Shown: positions 7,947-16,373 of the stretch, in pieces
How positions within the stretch are numbered: position 1 is the first letter of the stretch
Layout: each line of letters opens with the position of its first letter
From: CAVVJA01 sp963801715
GTDB lineage: Bacteria > Actinomycetota > Actinomycetes > Mycobacteriales > Jatrophihabitantaceae
Length of the DNA stretch: 64,000 nt
Direction: 5' to 3'
Assembly: GCA_963801715.1 (NCBI GenBank)
Contig: CAWDGB010000005.1
Span: forward strand, 272,414 to 336,413
The notes under the pieces: model-generated
Databases searched by the model: none
Told to the model about the DNA's origin: nothing
Seen by the model: only the letters and a program-made list of their open reading frames with translations
Program-made: the position numbers and the translations under genes

Positions 7947-8636
7947 ATGAATACTGACCGAATGTTTGATGGGCAGGCAGAACTGGAGCGGCGCGCGTCG
8001 CTGCATGCGGCGCTTTCCGAACTGGCTCGGCTGCGGATCGTCGACGCACTCGCTGTTGGCGACGCTGCACCGTCGGAGCTGGCCGCGATGCTCGACATGC
8101 CGTCGAACTTGCTGGCCCACCATCTGCGCATCTTGGAATCAGCACGATTGATCACCCGAACACGGTCGGAGGGCGACAAGCGCCGCTCGTACCTGCGGTT
8201 GGTGCCCGCTACCCTCGACGCGCTCACCCCGCCACCACTGCGCTCCGCGGTGCGGGTGCTGTTCGTCTGTACCGCGAACTCGACCCGCTCCCAGCTGGCC
8301 GCGGCGCTGTGGCGGCACGTCAGCCCGCTGCCCGCGGTGTCGGCCGGCACTCACCCGGCGGAGCGGATCCATCCCGGTGCGATCGCCGCCGCCGAGCGCC
8401 ATCGGCTGCCGCTGCGCCGAGTGCGGCCCCGTGCGATCGCCGATGTCCAAGCCGACAACGACTTGGTGATCACAGTGTGCGATGTAGCCCACGAGGAGCT
8501 CCGGGAGCGAGCCGACTTGCACTGGTCGGTGGCGGATCCGGTTCGGGTTGGCACGGCGGCTGCATTCGATCGGGCCCATGACGAGCTGGCCCGGCGAGTC
8601 AACGATCTCGCGCCCCGTCTCCGACCCGCGTCTTGA
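7947..8636 (+). CDS. ArsR-family regulator fused to low-molecular-weight phosphatase/arsenate-reductase domain
   Basis: A 229-residue fusion. Residues 12-90 form an ArsR winged helix with SELAAMLDMPSNLLAHHLRILESARLI. Residues 103-225 are a low-molecular-weight tyrosine phosphatase fold with the P-loop CTANSTRS (Cys108 to Arg114) and the general-acid aspartate in ADPVRVG (Asp197). The first 100 residues contain no cysteine at all; the only two are Cys108 and Cys178. Arsenic sensing must therefore use the phosphatase half or another signal. It starts next to a palindromic operator, with GAGG three bases before the ATG, and precedes arsC by 25 bases. It probably represses the aquaporin/flavoprotein operon and its own. 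Confidence 0.85.
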   Translation: MNTDRMFDGQAELERRASLHAALSELARLRIVDALAVGDAAPSELAAMLDMPSNLLAHHLRILESARLITRTRSEGDKRRSYLRLVPATLDALTPPPLRSAVRVLFVCTANSTRSQLAAALWRHVSPLPAVSAGTHPAERIHPGAIAAAERHRLPLRRVRPRAIADVQADNDLVITVCDVAHEELRERADLHWSVADPVRVGTAAAFDRAHDELARRVNDLAPRLRPAS

Positions 8637-8661
8637 ACCTGTCCCTGAGGAGGCTTCGGCG

Positions 8662-9312
8662 ATGACGCAGATCTACCACCGCCATGACATCACCCTCGAC
8701 CAAGTCGTCGCGCTCAAGACTGCCGCCACCCGGCTCGAACGCGACTTCGACGGCACGTTCAACACCGAAACCATCGAACGGTTCCTGCACTCCTCCTACG
8801 ACCAGTTCGCCGGCCATGCCACCATCGCCAACTTCCTGCCCCTCCTCGCCGAACGCTTCGCGCGACAACGCCTCCACGCCCTGGCCAAGGTCGAGGGCCG
8901 ATCCCACGACGGCAGGCCGACCGTGCTGTTCTTGTGCACGCACAACGCCGGCCGATCCCAGATGGCAATGGGCTTCTTCGTCCACCACGCCGGCGGCGCC
9001 GCCGTCGCCTGGTCCGGCGGCTCGGAACCCGGCAACCGGGTCAACCCGGCCGCCATCGCAGCGATGAAAGAACGCGGCATCGACATCTCAACCGAGTACC
9101 CCAAGCCGTGGACCGACGAGATCGTCCGCGCCGCCGACGTTGTCATCACCATGGGCTGCGGTGACGCCTGCCCGGTGTTCCCCGGTAAACGCTACGAGGA
9201 ATGGACACTCGACGACCCCGCCGGCCTCGACCTCGCAGCGGTCCGTCCCATCCGCGACAAAATCGAACGCCGCGTCCTCACCCTGCTCGATCAGCTCGGC
9301 GTCCCGGCATGA
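8662..9312 (+). CDS. arsC: Arsenate reductase, phosphatase-fold type with N-terminal helical domain
   Basis: A 216-residue cytoplasmic enzyme reducing arsenate to arsenite. Residues 1-80 form a helical domain seen in actinobacterial three-helix-plus-phosphatase ArsC proteins. The catalytic P-loop is CTHNAGRS (Cys92 to Arg98), with further cysteines Cys166 and Cys170 in MGCGDACPVFPG and the acid aspartates at 184-185 in WTLDDP. Three cysteines suggest an internal disulfide relay recycled by thioredoxin or mycothiol/mycoredoxin, as known for Corynebacterium enzymes; which one applies is not decided here. The ATG at 8662 has GAGGAGG eight bases before it. Confidence 0.9.
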   Translation: MTQIYHRHDITLDQVVALKTAATRLERDFDGTFNTETIERFLHSSYDQFAGHATIANFLPLLAERFARQRLHALAKVEGRSHDGRPTVLFLCTHNAGRSQMAMGFFVHHAGGAAVAWSGGSEPGNRVNPAAIAAMKERGIDISTEYPKPWTDEIVRAADVVITMGCGDACPVFPGKRYEEWTLDDPAGLDLAAVRPIRDKIERRVLTLLDQLGVPA

Positions 9313-9369
9313 CTCTTTTCGCGATCACGCTTCGACTTGTCGTCGTCCCACAGGGCTACCGGTCGAAGA

Positions 9370-10203
9370 TCACGACCGATACGTCGAACTACCGGGCTTG
9401 ACGGCGCGAACGATGGCCGCATGCATGCCTGGCGCTGCTTCGTGGGTGAAGCTGACCTCGGCGTCGACGAAGCCTGCTGCGATTAGCCCATCGAGATATT
9501 CCTGGCGCGACAGGGCACCGGCGATACAACCGACATAGCTGCCACGAGCGGCCCGGTCGGCTGGGGTCACGTCGTCTTCGGCGACCACGTCGGAGACGCC
9601 GATACGCCCACCTGGCGCAAGCACTCGGTACATCTCGGCCAGCACCGCGGGCTTGTCGACGGACAGATTGATCACACAGTTCGAGATGACCACATCGACT
9701 GCGCCGTCGGGCAGTGGCACGTCCTCGATGGTGCCCTTGAGGAATTCCACGTTCGTCGCACCGGCCTTGGCCGCGTTCGCCCGAGCAAGGGCAAGCATCT
9801 CGTCGGTCATGTCCACCCCATAGGCAATGCCAGTCTCGCCCACCCGACGGGCCGAGAGCAGCACATCGATCCCGCCTCCGGAACCGAGATCGAGCACCCG
9901 TTCGCCGGGACGCAACTCGGCTACCGCCAGCGGATTCCCGCAGCCCAGGCTCGCCGCCAGCGCCTCGGGCGGCAGCTCGCCTTGCTCGTCTGCGCCGTAT
10001 AGGCCGGCGCCGAACGAGTCATCGACCTGAGCGGACGCGGGTCCGCATGACCCGGTCGAGCAACACCCGTCGGACTCGGCCGTGGTCGAGCCGCAGCATC
10101 CCTCCGCGGCCAGCGCGTCGCTATTCGTCCTGCCCGCGGTCACCGCCAGTGCAGCCGCCGCGTAGCGGTCCCGAACCTGCTCACGGAGCTGAAGATCGGC
10201 CAT
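9370..10203 (-). CDS. arsM: Arsenite S-adenosylmethionine methyltransferase
   Basis: A 277-residue enzyme that methylates arsenite using S-adenosylmethionine, giving volatile or less harmful products in air. The SAM motif is VLDLGSGGGIDVLLSA near 103-118. The three arsenic-binding cysteines of the family are present: Cys88 (SLGCGNP), Cys176 (SNCVINLS) and Cys226 (YVGCIAG). An extra N-terminal cysteine cluster (36, 37, 47, 48, 53) may bind additional arsenic. The start is ATG at 10203, with GGGAG five bases upstream. It is divergent from a second ArsR gene and convergent with arsC. Confidence 0.9.
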   Translation of the reverse strand: MADLQLREQVRDRYAAAALAVTAGRTNSDALAAEGCCGSTTAESDGCCSTGSCGPASAQVDDSFGAGLYGADEQGELPPEALAASLGCGNPLAVAELRPGERVLDLGSGGGIDVLLSARRVGETGIAYGVDMTDEMLALARANAAKAGATNVEFLKGTIEDVPLPDGAVDVVISNCVINLSVDKPAVLAEMYRVLAPGGRIGVSDVVAEDDVTPADRAARGSYVGCIAGALSRQEYLDGLIAAGFVDAEVSFTHEAAPGMHAAIVRAVKPGSSTYRS

Positions 10204-10242
10204 CACAACTCCCATCGACAAACTTCGATGCGTCGAGCATCA

Positions 10243-10254
10243 TCGATGCATCGA
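10243..10254. promoter_or_regulatory. Palindrome between arsM and arsR, candidate operator
   Basis: A perfect 12-base palindrome TCGATGCATCGA lies in the 83-base gap between the divergent arsM and ArsR starts, surrounded by further TCGA/ATGC repeats. Position and symmetry suggest binding by the adjacent ArsR dimer. The assignment is inferred from location. Confidence 0.45.
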
Positions 10255-10286
10255 CGGATGTCAATACGTAGTGCCAGAATGGTGGC

Positions 10287-10640
10287 ATGCCTACGGAGCG
10301 GCTGCCCATGGCCAATAGCGGCGTGGCGGCCTGCTGCGTCCCGCTCACCGGCGACGTCATCGAGATCGAGGACGCCGAGCAGCTCGCCCATAGATTCAAG
10401 GCGCTCGGCGATCCCACCCGAGTGCGATTGCTATCCCTCATCGCCGCGTACGACGAGCGGGAAGCCTGCATCTGCGACCTCACCGAGCCGGTCGGCCTCT
10501 CCCAGCCGACCGTCTCTCACCACATGAAGCAACTGGCCGACGCCGGCCTCGTTACCCGCGAACAGCGCGGCAAATGGGCCTATTACCGGATCGTCGACGA
10601 CGCACTCGCCTCCCTCGCCGTGGCCATCACGCCCCGCTGA
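10287..10640 (+). CDS. arsR: ArsR-family arsenic-responsive repressor
   Basis: A 117-residue winged-helix repressor. Cys16 and Cys17 (AACCVPL) and Cys61/Cys63 (EACICDLTEP) match the arrangement of the Corynebacterium glutamicum ArsR, where a vicinal N-terminal pair and one later cysteine bind arsenite. The recognition helix is GLSQPTVSHHMKQLADAGLV. An alternative ATG at 10308 would keep all cysteines. It is divergent from arsM, which it likely controls, and its cysteine-rich design contrasts with the cysteine-free DNA-binding half of the fusion regulator at 7947. Confidence 0.88.
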   Translation: MPTERLPMANSGVAACCVPLTGDVIEIEDAEQLAHRFKALGDPTRVRLLSLIAAYDEREACICDLTEPVGLSQPTVSHHMKQLADAGLVTREQRGKWAYYRIVDDALASLAVAITPR

Positions 10641-10700
10641 GCGTGGATCGCAGCGGGCTGGGACTTGAGCCTCACCCACGTCCATCGGAAGGATGCGGGC

Positions 10701-11156
10701 ATGGCGCATGACCCGGTTCATGACGAGGAGGTCGCGGAGGTCACCCACCTCACCGCGGAGGCCGCGTCGGCGTTGATCCGCGGCGACATCCGCAGGTACC
10801 TGACGTTCATCGGGCACGCGGACGATTACACGCTTCTGCCGCCCTTCGGAGGGGAGCCTAGACGCGGTTTCGATTCCTCGGACGAGGCGTTGGAAGCCAC
10901 CGCGCGCTTCTTCCACGGCGGCGATGCGGACGTCGAGGTCGTCGAGGCCTACGCGTCCGGCGATCTCGTCGTCCTTGTGGTCATCGAACGGCAGCACGGT
11001 GAAGTCGGCGACCTCCCGGACCAGGACTGGTCCCTGCGAGTGACCCTCGTCTTCCGGCGGGAGGGAGGCGGGTGGCGGCTCGCACACCGGCACGCGACCC
11101 CGCTAGTCCATCCGATCAGCCTCGAGCAGGCGGCCGCGCTCGCCCGCGGCTCGTAG
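10701..11156 (+). CDS. SnoaL/NTF2-like fold protein (DUF4440-type)
   Basis: A 151-residue protein of the cone-shaped NTF2/SnoaL superfamily. The features include an N-terminal helix pair (HDEEVAEVTHLTAEAASALIRGDIRRYLTFIGHADDYTLLPPFGGEPRRG), a central sheet (VEVVEAYASGDLVVLVVIERQHGEV) and the ending LRVTLVFRREGGGWRLAHRHATPLV, which is typical of ketosteroid-isomerase-like proteins of unknown role. The start is ATG at 10701 with GGAAGG eight bases upstream; an upstream in-frame TTG at 10665 is less likely. The function is not known. Confidence 0.75.
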   Translation: MAHDPVHDEEVAEVTHLTAEAASALIRGDIRRYLTFIGHADDYTLLPPFGGEPRRGFDSSDEALEATARFFHGGDADVEVVEAYASGDLVVLVVIERQHGEVGDLPDQDWSLRVTLVFRREGGGWRLAHRHATPLVHPISLEQAAALARGS

Positions 11157-11197
11157 GTGAGGGACCGCGTCGCAGAATCAGGGGTCCGGTCGGCGAC

Positions 11198-11578
11198 TCA
11201 GTCCACGAGTTCGACGTCAAAGGGACCGTGGAAGATGAGCACGAACAGGCAGGGACCATCAGCGGTGGCCTGATGGCGCATGCTCGTCTGTCCCGGGAAG
11301 TGGACGTAGGACCCGGGGCCGACGACCCGGCTGCCGGTGTCGAGCTGGCCTTCGAGGACGACCATGGTGTGCGCCGCGGTATGACGGTGCGCGCGGCCCC
11401 GGACGCCCTGCGGATATCGGACCAGGTAGTGCTCCTCACCCGAGGTGGGGTCCTCGAACAGCAGGCGGATCCCGATCGGCTGGTCGTACACGGCGGCAGC
11501 CGTGGCGTCCTGGGGGGCAGCGAGATCCAGCGCGGCCAGGCCATCGACGACGACCGGCTGGTTCAGGTCTGCAGGCAC
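11198..11578 (-). CDS. Cupin-domain protein
   Basis: A 126-residue single cupin barrel. The metal-binding motif 1 appears as GRAHRHTAAHTMVVLEGQL (two His, then a further His and Glu), and motif 2 as GPGSYVHFPGQTSMRHQAT with the last His. Such proteins are small metal-dependent dioxygenases, isomerases or sensors; the spacing resembles ChrR-like cupins. It is convergent with the SnoaL-like gene and lies downstream of the SDR gene with a 68-base gap. The substrate is unknown. Confidence 0.8.
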   Translation of the reverse strand: MPADLNQPVVVDGLAALDLAAPQDATAAAVYDQPIGIRLLFEDPTSGEEHYLVRYPQGVRGRAHRHTAAHTMVVLEGQLDTGSRVVGPGSYVHFPGQTSMRHQATADGPCLFVLIFHGPFDVELVD

Positions 11579-11646
11579 GAGCTTGGATGATGCCAGGTGG
11601 AAGGTCGTGCATTGGGTCGTTACCAGCCTTGCTCGCGACTGCGTGC

Positions 11647-12459
11647 TCAGATCGAGCTGATGGCGCCGCCGTCAACCGGGATCATCGCGCCCGTGATGTA
11701 GGACGCGGCGGGGGAGAGCACGAACGCGGCCGCTCGTCCGAACTCTTCGGGCTCGCCGTATCGGCGCAGCGGGATGCGCTCGGACAGGCGGGCGCGTACC
11801 TCATCGGGATCGCCGCGCAGGGCATCAAGTTCGCGGACCCTGTCGGTGGCGATCCTGACCGGCAGCAGCCCGTTGACCCGGATCCCGGCCGGGCCGAGTT
11901 CACCGGCGAGCGTCTTGACCACCCCGGCCAGACCCGGGAACAGCCCATTGGAAATGGCCAGTTCCGCGAGCGGCACGCGTACCGACGAGGCCAGCACGAA
12001 GACGATCGAGGCGCCCGCGCCGGTGATAGGGCCGGCCACCGCACCGCCGTCGCCCCGGCCGCCAAGATCGGTCGCGAGAGTCCGGGCGAGCCGGACGGCG
12101 CCGAGGAAGACGCTCTCGAACGCGGACCGCCACGCTTGGTCCGTCGTGGTCGCGACGGTACCTGTCGGTGATCCGCCCACGCTGACAAGCGCGCCGTCCA
12201 GGCGGCCGAAACGGTCTCTGGCCGCCGCAATCAGCCGGCCCGGGGTAGCCGGATCGGCGTTATCCGCGACGACCCAGGCGGCAGCGCCTGCGGCGGCATT
12301 CTGCGAGAGGCGTGTCGCGGCCGACGAAGCCGTAGCCTCGTGCGGAGCGCTGAGCATCACGTGGGCTCCGTCTGCGACAAGCACCTGCGCTGCCGCGAAC
12401 CCAAGACCGCGGCTGCCGCCGGTCACAAGGTAAACCCGGCCGCGCAATCCAAGATCCAT
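11647..12459 (-). CDS. Short-chain dehydrogenase/reductase with atypical active site
   Basis: A 270-residue Rossmann-fold protein. It has the cofactor motif TGGSRGLGFA near 14-23, a VSVGG in place of NNAG, and the C-terminal ASYITGAMIPVDGG. The catalytic serine pair is present (LASSVRVP), but the segment that should hold YxxxK reads LAISNGLFPGLAG, with no tyrosine or lysine at those places. A divergent SDR group with SN at this position is known, so this is a lineage trait rather than decay. It may have altered chemistry or only bind ligand. It lies upstream of the cupin gene on the same strand. Confidence 0.82.
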   Translation of the reverse strand: MDLGLRGRVYLVTGGSRGLGFAAAQVLVADGAHVMLSAPHEATASSAATRLSQNAAAGAAAWVVADNADPATPGRLIAAARDRFGRLDGALVSVGGSPTGTVATTTDQAWRSAFESVFLGAVRLARTLATDLGGRGDGGAVAGPITGAGASIVFVLASSVRVPLAELAISNGLFPGLAGVVKTLAGELGPAGIRVNGLLPVRIATDRVRELDALRGDPDEVRARLSERIPLRRYGEPEEFGRAAAFVLSPAASYITGAMIPVDGGAISSI

Positions 12460-12537
12460 CGGGCTATTGTGCTCGGCCCTTATCGCGGCCGAGTACCTAG
12501 CAGATCGAAAAAACCAAGATCCGGCTAACCGAAGTCT

Positions 12538-15444
12538 CTACGGTTTCGGGGGATTACCGCGCGTTCGGTTTTCGGCTGTGACGCTACGCGCGGCCGGTTC
12601 GTGCTGGGCGGCCATTCTGGCGAGTTCGATGCGGGAGGAGATCTGGAGTTTGGTGAAGGTGTGGCGGAGGTGGGAGGAGACGGTGTGCGGAGATAGGAAG
12701 AGTCGCTCGCCGATCTGGCGGTTGGTCAGGCCGTGGGCGGCAAGCTGCGCGACCCGCACCTCGGATTCGGTCAGCCCGCTCCAGCCAGCTTTGCGCCGTT
12801 GCGAGCCGACGCGGCGGCGAACACCGAGGTCGCGCAGCCTTCCCCGGGTCCGGGCGGCGTCCCGGGTCGCGCCCAGGTGTACGTAGGACTCGAAGGCTTC
12901 GCCTAGCCATTGCACGGCGCTGCTGCGGTGCCCGCGGGTCGCGGCGTGCGAACCAGCGTCCTCCAGCGCGGAAGCCAGCGCCAGCGGACGCACGCCGGAG
13001 CGGTGGCGTTCGACGGCGGCTGCCAGTACGTCGAGGTTGCCGTTGAGCAGCCCCCGGGCGTGGGCCGCGACGCCGGCCATGGTTGCCGTGGCGGGGTGGT
13101 CGGCGGCGCGCCGCTCGGCCCGCTCGACGGTGTTCAGCGCAAGTGCCCGGTCCCCGGCGGCGAGCGCGATCCGGACTAGCTGGGTGTCGTCGGTGATGTC
13201 GCGCGGCAGGCTGGGCAAGCCGCTGCCCGGCTCGTCGTCGTCGCCGGTCGTGATGTAGGCCAGCGCCCGGGCCGGGTCGCCATGGGCGGCCGCCTCCAGC
13301 GCCCGCAGCCAGTTGAGCGACTGGCGCATGCTGGGAAGCCGCTGGTCGAGCCGTTCGGCTCCGAGCTGGTGTGCTGCCGCAACCAGGCGGTCGTCACCGG
13401 TGTGCAGCCCGATTCGGCCGAGGGTCAGTAGACCGGCAGCGTTGGCCACGTTGGCTCCTCCGACGTCGGCCATCGCGAGCGCGGCGTCCAGGTTCGCCCG
13501 GCCATCGTCGAGGCGGCCGGCCTGGAACAGGTGGCGACCGCGCCAGGCGAGCCAGATGTGCACGGCCCAGGCCCGTCCCGCCCGCTCGGCGGCGGCCAGT
13601 CGCAGGTTCGACTCCGCCAACGCCGTGTCGACGCCGTCCAATATGGCCTGGGCCTCACAGCGCCATGCGGCGGCGACGTCCGAGCTGGGATCCTCCGGAC
13701 CGCGGGGTTGTCCCGGAGGGACCGCGTCGATGATCTCGATCATCCGCTCGTACCGCTCCTCGGCATACTCGAGCACCGCGACCGCGGTGCTCAGCGGCAG
13801 GTCCGCGCTGCGCTCGCCGGAGGTACGGATGGCGTCCGCGGCGAGACCGGCCACCCGGGCGGCTTCCCGGTAGTAGCCGCTGGTCGCCAGGTTGTGGGTT
13901 AGCCGGACCAGGTGCTGGGCGCGCAAACCGGGCGGGACGCCGTCGAGCGCGAGCGCCCGTCGGTTGTCCTCGGTGCGGTCGCCGGGTGAGCGGGAGAACA
14001 TCATGGAGAGGTTCAGCCGGACCTCCGCCTCTTGCTCCGGCGGCAGGGCCCGTTGGAACTCCCGCGCGGCCAAGGCCGTAGCCTCGGCCGGCCGGCCGGC
14101 GGCGTGCAGCCGCAGCACCGTCTCCGCGACCAGCGCGCCGCGGTGCGGGTCGTCGACCCGCGCCAGCTGTAAGGCGCGTGCGCTGATGTCCGCGGCCGCC
14201 GCTGGCTGGGTCCCAGCCAACTCCGCCGCGGCAGCCCGCAGCGCGGCGATCGCGGCCGCGTCACCGGGACCGGAGCTGGCCAGCAGCAGGGGCGCCACCT
14301 CCGTGGCACTCGCCCCGGCACCGAGCAACACCTCCGCCGCGTGCCGCTGCAGTGCCACCCGCATCGACGCCGGGATCGTCGCCAGGACCGCCTCCCGGAC
14401 CAGGTCGTGCCGGAACTCCAACCTGCCGTCCACCTCGGCCACCAGGTCCGCGCCCATCAACTCGGCGAGCGGCCCGAGCAACGCCGGAGGCGAGCTGCCC
14501 CCGACGAGCGCGAGCCGGTCGACGGAGAACCTGCGCCCGAGCACTGCTGCTAGCTGCACTGCCTCCCGGGCCTCGATCGAGATGCCGTCCAGCCGGTCCC
14601 GCATGCCCTCCCGAACGCGGGACGGCAAGAGGTCATCGAGCAGTTCGGCGCGGCCGTGCTCGACCCGGACTAGCCCTTCCTCCCGCAACCCGTCCAGCAA
14701 CTCCACGAGCAAGAACGGATTCCCGCCGCTGTGCCCGGCCAACCGCAGCAGGCGGGGATCGGCCTGCGCGTCGAGCCGGTCGGCGGTCACCTCGGAGACG
14801 GCCTTGGCCGGCAGCGGGCCGAGCGGTAGCCGCACCGCACCGACTTCGAACAGCCGGGTGAGCGTGCTGCGCAGGTCTGCGCTGGCGGCCGACGACCGGA
14901 CCGCGAGCACCCACAGGATCGGGACGGGTGCCAGCTGCGGCACCAGCGTCCGCAGCGCCAGCAACGTCGCCGAATCGGCCCACTGCACATCATCGATGAC
15001 CAGCAGCAGCGGCTCCTGCAGCGCCGCCTCTTCCAGCAACGCCTCCAACTCCTGCAACAACCAGTACCGCTGATCCGGCCGCGGATCCAACGCCAGCAGC
15101 CGCTGCGCGCTCAGCAGCGGCGCGGACCCGGAGTGCAACGCACCCAGCAGGCATGACAACGGAGCGACCTGATCGGCCTCATCCGCCTCACCCCGGGCCA
15201 CCCGCAGCCCAGCTGCCGCGGCGAGGCGGAAGGCCTCCGCGACCAGGCGGCTCTTGCCGATGCCCGGCGGCCCCTCCACTATCACCACAGCGCCTCTGCC
15301 CGCCCGCGCGTCTGCTATCCGGTGCGCCAGCACCGACAACTCGTCGTCGCGGCCGCGTATCGGGCGGCTGCCGCCGCCGGCGTGCGCCTGCTCGCCGCTT
15401 TCGGACACGAGCGTGAGGGTTCCCGCACACCGGACAACGGTCAA
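12538..15444 (-). CDS. LuxR-type large ATP-binding regulator (LAL family)
   Basis: A protein of up to 968 residues. It has an N-terminal AAA/NACHT-like ATPase module with Walker A GPPGIGKSR near 59-67 and Walker B LLLVIDDVQWAD near 145-156. A long alpha-helical TPR-like middle is followed by a C-terminal LuxR helix-turn-helix (LTESEVRVAQLAAHGLTNRQIGERLFLSPHTVSSHLRHTF). LAL regulators switch on pathway-specific genes after ligand and ATP binding. The start is uncertain: GTG at 15408 is an alternative and neither has a strong ribosome site. It has no obvious linked operon, since the neighbour at 15852 is a divergent ECF sigma gene. Confidence 0.85.
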   Translation of the reverse strand: MTVVRCAGTLTLVSESGEQAHAGGGSRPIRGRDDELSVLAHRIADARAGRGAVVIVEGPPGIGKSRLVAEAFRLAAAAGLRVARGEADEADQVAPLSCLLGALHSGSAPLLSAQRLLALDPRPDQRYWLLQELEALLEEAALQEPLLLVIDDVQWADSATLLALRTLVPQLAPVPILWVLAVRSSAASADLRSTLTRLFEVGAVRLPLGPLPAKAVSEVTADRLDAQADPRLLRLAGHSGGNPFLLVELLDGLREEGLVRVEHGRAELLDDLLPSRVREGMRDRLDGISIEAREAVQLAAVLGRRFSVDRLALVGGSSPPALLGPLAELMGADLVAEVDGRLEFRHDLVREAVLATIPASMRVALQRHAAEVLLGAGASATEVAPLLLASSGPGDAAAIAALRAAAAELAGTQPAAAADISARALQLARVDDPHRGALVAETVLRLHAAGRPAEATALAAREFQRALPPEQEAEVRLNLSMMFSRSPGDRTEDNRRALALDGVPPGLRAQHLVRLTHNLATSGYYREAARVAGLAADAIRTSGERSADLPLSTAVAVLEYAEERYERMIEIIDAVPPGQPRGPEDPSSDVAAAWRCEAQAILDGVDTALAESNLRLAAAERAGRAWAVHIWLAWRGRHLFQAGRLDDGRANLDAALAMADVGGANVANAAGLLTLGRIGLHTGDDRLVAAAHQLGAERLDQRLPSMRQSLNWLRALEAAAHGDPARALAYITTGDDDEPGSGLPSLPRDITDDTQLVRIALAAGDRALALNTVERAERRAADHPATATMAGVAAHARGLLNGNLDVLAAAVERHRSGVRPLALASALEDAGSHAATRGHRSSAVQWLGEAFESYVHLGATRDAARTRGRLRDLGVRRRVGSQRRKAGWSGLTESEVRVAQLAAHGLTNRQIGERLFLSPHTVSSHLRHTFTKLQISSRIELARMAAQHEPAARSVTAENRTRGNPPKP

Positions 15445-15851
15445 GAGCGACCCAAGCCGGCAGTACGCATTCCAGGTGACCGGAGCCGGCTGCCCACCTG
15501 CATGAACGACTCCCCCGTGCGGATCCGCGGCCGGTTAGCCATCCCACGCCTGGCCGGTCCGTTCGGGCGGGAAGGCATAAGGAATCAGGCGAGCATGCGG
15601 TGCGTGGACCGGTAGGGCAGGACCACAGTGAACGCAAGACCACCTAACGGTCGGAGACCAGTAATGATCAGGTATAAGGACCGGGCCACGATCGTTCGTA
15701 TGGGCGGCCCGCCCGGGGGCATTTGCGTCGGGGTCGCCGCCCGGGCGCCGGCCGGGCCCGGCTGCGGGGGGCGGTGGCTTCCGGCCGGCCCGGTGGTTGG
15801 TCTCTGCGTGAGACCGGCCGCGCCGTGGCCGGCAGTCCGTGAGGGCCGGGC
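15445..15851. other. Intergenic region between LAL regulator and ECF sigma gene
   Basis: About 400 bases between divergent regulatory genes. The right half (15700-15800) is extremely GC-rich with many GGGCCC, GGCCGG and CCGGCC blocks that could fold into several hairpins. A 37-codon open frame on the plus strand (15502-15615) has no support. Both promoters should lie here, but I cannot place them. Confidence 0.4.
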
Positions 15852-16373
15852 ATGACCGCGGTACTGGTCGGGGGTGAGTCCGATCAGCTGCGCGCGTTGC
15901 ACGACCGGCACGGGCATGCCCTGTGGTCCTACGCGGTCGGACTGACCGGTGGGGACCGTGGCAAGGCCCAGGACGTTGTGCAGGAGACCTTACTTCGGGC
16001 CTTGCGCAACCTAGCCGGGCTGGAACAACTCGGCGGTTCCGCGCGTGGGTGGTTGTTCACCGTCGCCAAGCGCATCGTCATCGACGAATGGCGGGCAGCG
16101 TCTCGCCGGCCCGAGGTGTCAACCGACCGGGTTCCCGAGCAGCCGGTGGCAGATACCGCGCAGCAAACCGTGGACCGGCACCTCGTGCGTAGCGCGTTGC
16201 GGACGCTGTCGAGCGAGCATCGGCAGGTGCTGTTCGAGTGCTATTTCCGCGGCGCCTCGGTGGCCGAGGCCGCCTCGACCCTGGGCGTGCCAGCGGGCAC
16301 CGTGAAGTCCCGTACCCACTACGCGCTGCACGCCCTGCGACAGGCAATTGACGCCATGGGAGGCGTCGCCTGA
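15852..16373 (+). CDS. ECF RNA polymerase sigma factor (SigL/SigK-like)
   Basis: A 173-residue sigma-70 family factor with region 2 (LRALHDRHGHALWSYAVGLTGGDRGKAQDVVQETLLRAL... and GWLFTVAKRIVIDEWRA) and region 4 (ALRTLSSEHRQVLFECYFRGASVAEAASTLGVPAGTVKSRTHYALHALR). It ends QAIDAMGGVA. Relatives usually have a zinc-finger anti-sigma gene directly downstream; here the next 190 bases hold none and the following gene points the other way. Either the factor is controlled from elsewhere or its activity is set by its own promoter. The start is the ATG right after the GC-rich region. Confidence 0.87.
   Translation: MTAVLVGGESDQLRALHDRHGHALWSYAVGLTGGDRGKAQDVVQETLLRALRNLAGLEQLGGSARGWLFTVAKRIVIDEWRAASRRPEVSTDRVPEQPVADTAQQTVDRHLVRSALRTLSSEHRQVLFECYFRGASVAEAASTLGVPAGTVKSRTHYALHALRQAIDAMGGVA

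Noticed and set aside
7901..8350. N-terminal extension of the aquaporin frame up to 8350
   Set aside because: It would run through the promoter and far into the divergent ArsR fusion gene; the first membrane helix begins just after the GTG at 7900.
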